NCBI RefSeq assembly: GCF_030116705.1
Contig: NZ_JAOTIK010000001.1
Span: forward strand, 2,499,001 to 2,563,000
Source: Streptomyces sp. ML-6
Lineage (GTDB): Bacteria > Actinomycetota > Actinomycetes > Streptomycetales > Streptomycetaceae
DNA length: 64,000 nt
Direction of reading: 5' to 3'
The position numbers and the translations under genes are program-made. Numbering within the stretch: the first letter of the stretch is position 1; every line of letters begins with the position of its first letter. Below are positions 43,225 to 50,811 of this stretch, in pieces. The notes under the pieces are model-generated. The model had not been told where the DNA came from and made no database searches. It saw only the letters and a program-made list of their open reading frames with translations.

Positions 43225-46200
43225 TCATCCTCCAAAAATCACACTTCTGCATGCCGCCCAGTGAATATTCCCCATGTTGGGTCTCAATAATTCAGAGAGG
43301 TTGGCCGGGGATGTCACAGTAACATTCCTGGGAACTCCGAGAATCTTTAGCCCATCAGGCTCGAACAGGGTGTAGTTTGGCAGCTTTTCACCCGGTCCGT
43401 AGACCTCGACAGGGGTGGGTGAGCCAGTCTCAATCTGATTCCCCAGCACATCACTGATCGGCTCTCCGTGACGACTGTACATATGGACGCTCACCCCCTC
43501 AGGAACCGTGACCGGAGTCCCGTCACCCTCCCAGATTCCGCCATGCCCACTGAAGACTAGTTGGCCATCAGGGCGCCCCATCCCGCGTAGATCTTGGACC
43601 ACTCCATCCTTACCCGCGGCAAAGTCGGGAGCGTTACCCTTCCTGTCCACCGACCCCGTTTCCTTCTTCGGTTGGCAGGGCGCGAGGCCGAGAGGGTCGC
43701 TCCATGCGCCAGGGTTGTGCACGTAGGCGGTCGGGTTGGGGGCGGCGTTCAGCCCTAACGGGTCGACGCTGAAATAGCGGGCGGTTTCGGGGTCGTAATG
43801 CCTGAAGTAGTTGTAGTGCAGGCCGGTTTCCGGGTCAAAATACTGGCCCGGGAATCGGAGCGGCGTGTAGGCGCTACTATCTACCGCCCAGGCAGTTGAA
43901 CCCCACAAGGTGCTACGGGTACGCCAGGCGACATCTTCCCGTTCATCTATAAGTTCACTTGGCGCGCCGACGAGATCGGTGACGATTGCGAAGAAACGTG
44001 AGTTGATCTCTTCCCGGGAAGTGTCAGAAGCAGTGATTCGTTCTGTTTGAGCTACCGGGTACAGACCTCGGTGATCCCAGGTCAGCGTAACCGGACGGGG
44101 CGAATCGACATCAAGTGTCGTCTGTTCGCACAGCATTGCACCGTCCCACGTGAAGATGACACGCTCGACGACGCTTTCACCGTCGGAGGCCAGGCGCAGT
44201 TTCTCTGTGCGCCTCCCCAACACGTCGTACGTGTACCGCCACCGTGTTCCGTCTGGAGTGATCGCAGACGTGAGTCGGTCTTCCGTGTCCCACTCGTATC
44301 GCCAGGTATCCGGTTTGCCGGATAGTCGGCGCTTTTGTCGCAAGGTGACGCGGCCCAGCTCGTCGTGTTCGTAGCGGACGCGTCCGGCTTGAGTGATACG
44401 CGTGCCGGAGTACGTGCGCCGACCCGCTGCTTCCTGCTCGGGGTGGGATGTGGGCCAGGAAGCTTCGGTCTGGTTGCCGGCTGCGTCGTAGGTGTAGCGC
44501 TCGGCCCAGTTGGTGGCGTGGACGGCGGTGACCCGGCCAGCCGGGTCGAGGTCGAAGGTTTTGGGGCCGGAGAGTAGATCGGTGAGGCCGGTGAGGTGGC
44601 CGTCGGCGCGGTAGGTGTAGTCGCGGCGTTGGATGCTCTTGTTGTCCGAGCCGGTGATCTGCTGGGTGGTGAGGTGGCCCCTGGGGTCGTATTGGTTCGT
44701 CAGGGTGAGGGCGTTGCCGATGTGGCGGGTGGTTTCCTGGCCTGCCGCGTCGTGTTCGAAGGTGAGGGTGTGGCCGGAGGTGGTGAGTGATGTGGGACGG
44801 CCTGCAGTGTCGTAGGCCCAGGTGCTGTGCGCGCCGCTGGGTGTTCTGCGGCTGGTACGACGGCCGAGGGCGTCGTACTCATACGACATGGTACGACCAT
44901 TGATGGTCTCCGATTTAAGGCGGCCGTGCCGGTCGCGAAGATAGGTGAGGGTTGTGTCCGGGCCAATTGCCCCGGCTAGTTGGTCGAAGATGTCGTATTC
45001 GAAGGTGGTGACCGCGCCTGCGACATCCTTGGAGACGATGCGGTCGAGATTGTCCCGCTGGTAGCGGATGGTCTGACCGAGGACGTCGGTGCGTGCGGTG
45101 AGGCGGCCTGCCGCATCGCGTTCGTATGCGAGTGCGCGGTTGTCGAAGTCGGTCTCGGCTATGAGATGGCCAGCCGCGTCATAGCTGTAGTTCCAGGTCA
45201 AGCCCTGAGGATTGAGGACCTGAGTGAGGCGGAGTTCGTGGTCGTGGACGAATTCGTAGCGCACGCCGTCCGGGCTGGTGCGGGCAGCCATGCGGTCGAA
45301 GTGGGTGTACTCGAAGTGGGAGATGCCTCCCATGGCGTCGGTGTGCGTGAGGCAGTTGCCTTCGCCGTCGTACGTCCATGACTGCGTGGAGCCATTCGCG
45401 TCTGTACAGCGGGACAACTTGCCTTCGGCAGTCCATTCGAGGCGGGTGACCGCACCAAGGGGATCGGTGAGGATGACGGGACGGCCGAAGGCGTCACGTG
45501 TAACGCAGGTGGTGGCACCGAGCGGGTCGGTGATCTCGACAGGCAGCCCATCAGCGTTGCTGCGGATGCGGGTAGTGTTACCGAGCGTGTCGGTCACGGA
45601 TGTGAGGTGTCCGGCGTTGTCGTACGTGTAGGTCGTTGTCGCGCCGGAGGCGTCGGTGACCGAGGTGCGGTTGCCGCGTTCGTCGTAGGTCTGCCGGGTG
45701 ACGAGGCCGTCCGTGCCTCGTATTCGCACGGGCAGGCCGAGGGTGTTGTATTCGGCGGTCAGTTCCCGGCCGTCCGGGCGGACCACGGAGGTGAGGCGGC
45801 CATTCTCGTCGTATGTGGACCGGGTGGCGTGGCCGAGCGGGTTCGTGACGGACAGCAGGCGGTGGTGGCGGTCGTGTTCGAAGCGGGTGACGGCTCCCAG
45901 TGCGTTGATCTCGGCGACGACCTGGGAGCGGTCGTTGATCATGTAGCGCGTGGTGTGGCCGAGGCCGTCGGTCATGGAGGTCATGCGCAGGCCGGTGTCG
46001 GGGTCGGTGTCGTCCCAGGTGAAGCGGGCTTCGAGGTGTCCGTTGGTGCCGGCCTGGTGCACGCAGCGGTCGTGTTCGTCGTAAACGTATGCGTAGCGGC
46101 TGTTGTTGGTGTCCGTCCATGAGGTGATGCGGCCCTGTTCGTCGTAGCCGAAGCGCAGGGGTTTTCCGGAGGAGTTGGTGATTTCGGTGAGGTGGCCGTC

Positions 46201-47970
46201 GGTGTAGCCGTAGCGGAGGATTTCCTGGTCGGTGCCGTCGGGTGCGGCGCCTGCCAGGTGCAGGGCGGTGATCCTGCCGTCGTGCGTGGTGAGTTTCAGG
46301 TGGTAGCCGCCGTGGTGGACGATCGATGTGGGGGCGCCTGTTTCGTCGTACTCGAAGGTGATCCAGCGGTTGTTGCGGTCGTCGATCTGGGTCAGGAGTG
46401 CCAGTTCGCCGTCGGGCTGGTCGGTGAAGTGCCGGACGTGGCCGGTTTCCGGGTCGGTGATGGTGTAGCCGCCGTCGACCCGGTCCAGGGGCCAGCGCCG
46501 GCCGTGTGTGGGCATGACGGGAACGCCGGGTGCGGGGTGCGGGTAGGCCAGCAGGCTGCCTTCGTCGCAGCTGAAGACGACGCCTTCCGCGTCGATCTCC
46601 AGGCGCTGGTCGACCGTGCTCGACCAGCCGGTGCCGAACCAGCGGCCGGCCCGGTAGGAGGAGTCGAAGACGCGCGCGAAGACCAGGGGCAGCGAGCCGG
46701 GCAGCACGATGTCCGTCTGCGGCAGCAGCATGCGCCCGGTGGCGACGTCGACGGGGTCTCCGGCGCACTTGACCTTGCTGCACTGCTGGGAGGTGGAGTC
46801 GGGGTTCTTCTCGTGTCCGTTCCGGTTCGTGTTGTTCGGGCGGTCGGGGAGGTCCTTCGCCCCGGTCCGCAGGCCCCCGCGTGCGAGGCCGCTGCCCTTG
46901 GTGCCGGCCAGTTCGGGGACGAGGCGGCCGATGAATTCGGAGGGGTCGCCCTTGGCGGAATCCCAGGCGTTCTTGAGGGCCCGGTCGGGGCTGGCCCCGG
47001 TGGAGACGAGACCGGCGAGCGTCATGTGGACGCCCTTGTAGTAGTCGGCCGGGTGGGTCAGGTTGTAGGGGTCGGTCGGGTTGACCGAGCGGAGGAAGTT
47101 GACCAGTCCCGCGCCGCCCTTGATGACACCACCGCCGAAGTGGGCGAGCTCGATGCCCTGTCCCGCGGCGTGGTCGTAGACCTCCTGCCTGAGCCGGTTC
47201 AGGCCGGTGGGTTCCTCCGGCGCATGAGCCATCGCCGCACCGACCGCGCCCCTGGCCGTCCCGGCCGCCTCGTCGCGCACCTGCCGGGCATGCTGCAGCA
47301 GCTCCTGCGCGAGCCGGCGTTTGGCCAGTCCCGGGTCCGTGAACTCCCCCGGGTGCGGCAGCGGATGGTCGGTGTTGCGGACCGCGTTGTACGCCTGTGC
47401 CTTCTCCCGGAACGCGGCGGCGGCCCTCTCGTAGTCCCGCTTGCCCTCCTTGTACAGGGCGATGGCCTCGCGGGCCTTGTCCTGAGCACTGGTCACCGTC
47501 CGCGCATACGTCTCCAGCGCCCCGGCCGCGTCCTCGAACGCGTCGGCCGCACGCAGCCAGTCGGTCGGCAGGGTCCGGAACTTCTCCCGGAACGCGTCGG
47601 CGGCCTCGCCCTTCCAGTGGCCGGAGTCGAGCCTCTTCATCCCGGCACCGACGAGATCGAAAGCCCGCTGGAAGTCACGGAGGTTCTTCACCGTGGCAGC
47701 GATCTTCTCCGGCCTGCCGTGGATCAGCTCGTCCGCTTCCTCGCTCTGCCCGAGCTGCTTCTCACCGACCTCCGCACCCAGCGCGGACGCGGTCGCATCC
47801 CCCCAGTCCTCGACCCCGTCGGCCCAGCCGTGCGCCCCGACCCTGTCCAGGCCCGCACCCAGAACATCGGTACCGGCGTCGACGGCCCGGCCCGCGAGCT
47901 CCCTGCCCTTGTCGACCAGCTTGCCGGCCCCGTCGACCAGCCCGTCCCCGAGCCTCCCCCAGTCCACCAT
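43225..47970 (-). CDS. RHS/YD-repeat polymorphic toxin with WXG-type N-terminus and Stv-like tip
   Basis: The 1581-aa protein starts with a helical T7SS-substrate-type domain (about 60-200, LDSGHWKGEAADAFREKF). A linker leads to DPVDVATGRMLLPQTDIVLP and more than 25 YD repeats (about 440-1380). The RHS core closes with the hallmark PGQYFDPETGLHYNYFRHYD and DPLGLAPCQ. The last 130 residues (VFSGHGGIWEGDGTPVTVPE ... NIHWAACRS) resemble the putative adhesin Stv domain and are the variable toxin tip. It should be secreted and act on competing cells. The start overlaps the preceding stop by one base. Confidence 0.92.
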   Translation of the reverse strand: MVDWGRLGDGLVDGAGKLVDKGRELAGRAVDAGTDVLGAGLDRVGAHGWADGVEDWGDATASALGAEVGEKQLGQSEEADELIHGRPEKIAATVKNLRDFQRAFDLVGAGMKRLDSGHWKGEAADAFREKFRTLPTDWLRAADAFEDAAGALETYARTVTSAQDKAREAIALYKEGKRDYERAAAAFREKAQAYNAVRNTDHPLPHPGEFTDPGLAKRRLAQELLQHARQVRDEAAGTARGAVGAAMAHAPEEPTGLNRLRQEVYDHAAGQGIELAHFGGGVIKGGAGLVNFLRSVNPTDPYNLTHPADYYKGVHMTLAGLVSTGASPDRALKNAWDSAKGDPSEFIGRLVPELAGTKGSGLARGGLRTGAKDLPDRPNNTNRNGHEKNPDSTSQQCSKVKCAGDPVDVATGRMLLPQTDIVLPGSLPLVFARVFDSSYRAGRWFGTGWSSTVDQRLEIDAEGVVFSCDEGSLLAYPHPAPGVPVMPTHGRRWPLDRVDGGYTITDPETGHVRHFTDQPDGELALLTQIDDRNNRWITFEYDETGAPTSIVHHGGYHLKLTTHDGRITALHLAGAAPDGTDQEILRYGYTDGHLTEITNSSGKPLRFGYDEQGRITSWTDTNNSRYAYVYDEHDRCVHQAGTNGHLEARFTWDDTDPDTGLRMTSMTDGLGHTTRYMINDRSQVVAEINALGAVTRFEHDRHHRLLSVTNPLGHATRSTYDENGRLTSVVRPDGRELTAEYNTLGLPVRIRGTDGLVTRQTYDERGNRTSVTDASGATTTYTYDNAGHLTSVTDTLGNTTRIRSNADGLPVEITDPLGATTCVTRDAFGRPVILTDPLGAVTRLEWTAEGKLSRCTDANGSTQSWTYDGEGNCLTHTDAMGGISHFEYTHFDRMAARTSPDGVRYEFVHDHELRLTQVLNPQGLTWNYSYDAAGHLIAETDFDNRALAYERDAAGRLTARTDVLGQTIRYQRDNLDRIVSKDVAGAVTTFEYDIFDQLAGAIGPDTTLTYLRDRHGRLKSETINGRTMSYEYDALGRRTSRRTPSGAHSTWAYDTAGRPTSLTTSGHTLTFEHDAAGQETTRHIGNALTLTNQYDPRGHLTTQQITGSDNKSIQRRDYTYRADGHLTGLTDLLSGPKTFDLDPAGRVTAVHATNWAERYTYDAAGNQTEASWPTSHPEQEAAGRRTYSGTRITQAGRVRYEHDELGRVTLRQKRRLSGKPDTWRYEWDTEDRLTSAITPDGTRWRYTYDVLGRRTEKLRLASDGESVVERVIFTWDGAMLCEQTTLDVDSPRPVTLTWDHRGLYPVAQTERITASDTSREEINSRFFAIVTDLVGAPSELIDEREDVAWRTRSTLWGSTAWAVDSSAYTPLRFPGQYFDPETGLHYNYFRHYDPETARYFSVDPLGLNAAPNPTAYVHNPGAWSDPLGLAPCQPKKETGSVDRKGNAPDFAAGKDGVVQDLRGMGRPDGQLVFSGHGGIWEGDGTPVTVPEGVSVHMYSRHGEPISDVLGNQIETGSPTPVEVYGPGEKLPNYTLFEPDGLKILGVPRNVTVTSPANLSELLRPNMGNIHWAACRSVIFGG

Positions 47971-48578
47971 CAGTCCCCCCTCCCCCGCTCCTGCTCCGAA
48001 CGCCCGGCCCCGGCGACCGCCTCCCGCAACGCCGGATCCGTCATCCAGGAGTCCTCTGCGGCATCCGGCCCCCCGATCCCCAGCTCCCCGCCGGTGTCCC
48101 GCCAGGCCTGCTGGACCTCCTCGTACGCCTTCCGCCCCGACTCCTCACTGAAGTCCGGGTCGTCGTACGCCGACTGGCTCCGGACCGTGTCCCAGCTCAT
48201 CTCCTTGACCTCGTCCTCGGACAGGTGCGGATTCCCGTTCAGGGAGTTCACACCGATCTTGAACGAGTCCTTGACGTACCGTTCCTGCTCCGCGAACGAA
48301 CCCGCCGACAACCCGACCCCCATGGCGAAGTCGTTGCCCCTCCGCGTCAGCGCCCGCACACCCCACTCCCAACGCCCGCAGAACGCCTCGAACTCCGCCG
48401 CCAGACCGCCATGCCCCAACTCCAGCCCCGACAGGCCCAGATCAGAAAAACCACGGCCCACCGACGCCTCACCGACCATCCCGAGCTCCTTCAGCTCGGC
48501 ATGCGCCAGATCGATCCCCTTCGCAATCGCGGCCAACGCCTCCGGCGGCACCCGAAGATCCGAACCATCCCCGCTCAC
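47970..48578 (-). CDS. WXG100-like helical partner of the RHS toxin
   Basis: The 202-aa product is mainly helical (VPPEALAAIAKGIDLAHAEL ... FEAFCGRWEWGVRALTRRGN) and fits the long WXG/ESAT-6-like families found before secreted polymorphic toxins. It may be a secretion chaperone or co-substrate. Its stop overlaps the RHS start, and its GTG overlaps the upstream stop. Confidence 0.75.
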   Translation of the reverse strand: MSGDGSDLRVPPEALAAIAKGIDLAHAELKELGMVGEASVGRGFSDLGLSGLELGHGGLAAEFEAFCGRWEWGVRALTRRGNDFAMGVGLSAGSFAEQERYVKDSFKIGVNSLNGNPHLSEDEVKEMSWDTVRSQSAYDDPDFSEESGRKAYEEVQQAWRDTGGELGIGGPDAAEDSWMTDPALREAVAGAGRSEQERGRGD

Positions 48579-49063
48579 CGCGTCCCCCCGAGATCCACCG
48601 CCACCGAATCCGGCACGATCCCCGCCACCGGCGGGAACAACACCCCGCCCTCCTCACCGCCCGCATCCAGCGCCACCCCCGCAGGCCCCGGCAGCAACGG
48701 CACCATCACATCCAGCAACCGCGCCCCCAACACCCTCCGGTACACCCACTCCCGACCGGCCCCACCCCGGGCAGCGGCAAACCGCGCCAGCGCCGCCTCG
48801 TCCGAGAACGCACAGATCCACCGCACCCCGTTCTGCTCCGCCGACCACAGATCCCCCGCACCGTCCAGCGGCACCAGCACCGCCGCCCGCCGGAATTCAC
48901 CCAGCAACACGGCAAACTCACGCCGAGCCACCGCCACCGGATCACCCTCCGGCCTCAGAACAGCGCCCGGCCCGGGCACCTCACCCGGCACCGAAGTCTC
49001 TTCAGGAGCAGGACAGTCGATCAGATCCAGGAGCTTCGAACGCCGCACAGACGGCTCCGCCAT
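48575..49063 (-). CDS. SseB-like protein
   Basis: The 162-aa product contains AAVLVPLDGAGDLWSAEQNG then VRWICAFSDEAALARFAA, the SseB N-terminal domain pattern. In actinobacteria these proteins often precede WXG-type and toxin genes. It overlaps the next gene by GTGA, so it belongs to the toxin operon. I chose ATG at 49063, preceded by GGGGATG. Confidence 0.75.
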   Translation of the reverse strand: MAEPSVRRSKLLDLIDCPAPEETSVPGEVPGPGAVLRPEGDPVAVARREFAVLLGEFRRAAVLVPLDGAGDLWSAEQNGVRWICAFSDEAALARFAAARGGAGREWVYRRVLGARLLDVMVPLLPGPAGVALDAGGEEGGVLFPPVAGIVPDSVAVDLGGTR

Positions 49064-49255
49064 GTCATCCCCGTTATCGAACACGCGCCGAATGCTGCCA
49101 CGGTGTGCTTTCCAGGAGCAACGAGCAAAAATGGCCAGGCAGACATGGTTCAAGCCTCAGCGGCTCCGCGCCGGGCCCCAGCCGTGAGCAGACCGACAAG
49201 CACCCGACCCCCAGCCACACCGTCAGCAGCATCTTCGGGGCCTCGTCTTCGGGCC

Positions 49256-50485
49256 TCAGCGCAGCCCGAGGCAGGGCAGCCAGTCGCGCGAGGCGTCGTG
49301 GGTGGCGGTGAGCAGGGCGCTGAGCGCGCCCGCGGTCCCGTTGAGCAGGGACGTGTGCGGTACGCCGGGGGCGAGGGTGGCGGGAAGGCGCCGGCCCAGG
49401 TGCCCGGACAGGCGGTCGCGGAGCGTCGCGGCGGCCGGCAGGTGGGCGTGCCGGTGGAACGCGTCCGCCACGGCCAGCACGCCCGCCGCGCCGTGGCACA
49501 GGGCGAGCTGATCGGTCAGGGGGTCGCCGTAGAGGTGGAAGCTCTCGTCGTACCGCTCCGCGAGGGTGGTGAAGGCGGTGGCCGCCCAGTCGGCCGCCGC
49601 CCGGTCGCCCAGTGCGTCGGACGCGTCCCAGAGTGCCCAGGTGACGCCGGGGGCGCCGTAGCACCAGGCCTGCCGGGCGCGGGCTCCGGGGGGCGGTGGG
49701 CCGTCGAGTCCGGCCCCGTCCCAGCTCCGTACGGACCGGGCGTCGTCGAAGGACTGCCGTACCAGCCAACGGGTGGCGCGGCGCAGGGCGTCCTGCAGCT
49801 CCTGCTCCGGGCCGACGTGGCGGACCGCGGCGGTGAGCCCGGCCACGAGCCCGGCCACGCCGTGGCCCATTCCGGTGTTCACCCGGCCCTGCAGCCAGCC
49901 CAGGTACGGGTGGCCGGAGTACTGGCCGACACGCAGGCGGCGCAGGTCATCGCTGTCGCACAGGGCCGCCAAGTGGGCGGCGAACGGGAGGAGTTGGCCG
50001 CGCTTCGGCTGTGGCGGCCCGGCGCAGAGTGCCAGCAGCGTGCCGGCCGGTCCGCAGATGAGGTCGTAGTCGGGCAGAGCGACGTCCTCGGTCCGCCAGG
50101 GGCGCGTCCTCGCCTTGTCCAGCAGGTGGTCGCGCAGCCGGTCGGCGACGCGGTGCAGCGGGGGGTGGAGGCGGGCGCCGAGCCGCAGGCCGATCAGGGT
50201 TCCGGCCAGACCGCCGTCGTACAGGCCGGGTCGGCCGGGGCCGCGGCCGATGGTCCGCGCCCATGCCGCCACCGCGCGTCCGGCGCCCGCCACCGCCGCG
50301 GGGTCGGGGGGCACCACCGGGCGGAACGTCTTCGCCCGCGGGCCGCACATCTCCGCGACCAGGCAGGCCAGGACCGGGATGCCGGGATCGGGTGTGGCGT
50401 CCCGCGCCCCGGAGAAGTCGTCGAGGAGTCGGACGGCGGTGTCGAGGGCCGCACGGGGCGGCGGAGCCTGGCTGTCTGCGTGCAT
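49256..50485 (-). CDS. Class I lanthipeptide cyclase LanC
   Basis: The 409-aa protein has the LanC double alpha-barrel with GMGHGVAGLVAGLTAA, and zinc ligands in WCYGAPG (Cys) and LCHGAAG (Cys-His). It catalyses Cys addition to dehydrated Ser/Thr to form (methyl)lanthionines. It is the last gene of the class I operon, after the precursor gene and a strong hairpin. ATG with AGGAG 7 bases upstream supports the start. Confidence 0.92.
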   Translation of the reverse strand: MHADSQAPPPRAALDTAVRLLDDFSGARDATPDPGIPVLACLVAEMCGPRAKTFRPVVPPDPAAVAGAGRAVAAWARTIGRGPGRPGLYDGGLAGTLIGLRLGARLHPPLHRVADRLRDHLLDKARTRPWRTEDVALPDYDLICGPAGTLLALCAGPPQPKRGQLLPFAAHLAALCDSDDLRRLRVGQYSGHPYLGWLQGRVNTGMGHGVAGLVAGLTAAVRHVGPEQELQDALRRATRWLVRQSFDDARSVRSWDGAGLDGPPPPGARARQAWCYGAPGVTWALWDASDALGDRAAADWAATAFTTLAERYDESFHLYGDPLTDQLALCHGAAGVLAVADAFHRHAHLPAAATLRDRLSGHLGRRLPATLAPGVPHTSLLNGTAGALSALLTATHDASRDWLPCLGLR

Positions 50486-50501
50486 CGGGTCTCCTCGTCG
50501 A

Positions 50502-50531
50502 GGAGCCACCCGGAGCGCTCCGGGTGGCTCC
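50502..50531 (-). terminator. Strong palindrome between lanA and lanC (attenuator)
   Basis: GGAGCCACCCGGAGC and GCTCCGGGTGGCTCC pair over 15 bp with no loop bases. It lies between precursor and cyclase genes and ends 17 bases before the lanC start, so it can lower lanC expression relative to lanA. Confidence 0.75.
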
Positions 50532-50638
50532 GTTCAGCTCAGCGGTGGACGCATGGGGTCACGACCGCCCCGACGTCATGCCCGTCGTGCCGGCATGCCG
50601 TCATGGCGTCATGCCTCATGCCGTCCGGACGGAGGTCG

Positions 50639-50800
50639 TCAGCAGACGCCGATGACCGAGCAGATGAGGACGGTGCAGAGGCCGGAGCACGCCCCGGTGT
50701 CGCCGGCGCCGCCGTCCATCGCCGGCAGCTCGGCGCCGGTGACCCTCTCGTCCAGCTCGGCGATGAGGTCGTCGAGCTCGGTGAGTTCCATGGTGGGCAT
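50639..50800 (-). CDS. Class I lanthipeptide precursor (LanA) with four paired rings
   Basis: The 53-aa product starts MPTMELTELDDLIAELDERV and has a GG at residues 30-31. The C-terminus is TGACSGLCTVLICSVIGVC (35-53). Every Ser/Thr here pairs with the next Cys: T35-C38, S39-C42, T43-C47, S48-C53. IAELDERV resembles the FDLD leader box of class I peptides. ATG follows GGAGGAAACACC. It sits 11 bases after the lanB stop, not at the head of the operon as is usual. Confidence 0.88.
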   Translation of the reverse strand: MPTMELTELDDLIAELDERVTGAELPAMDGGAGDTGACSGLCTVLICSVIGVC

Positions 50801-50811
50801 GGTGTTTCCTC

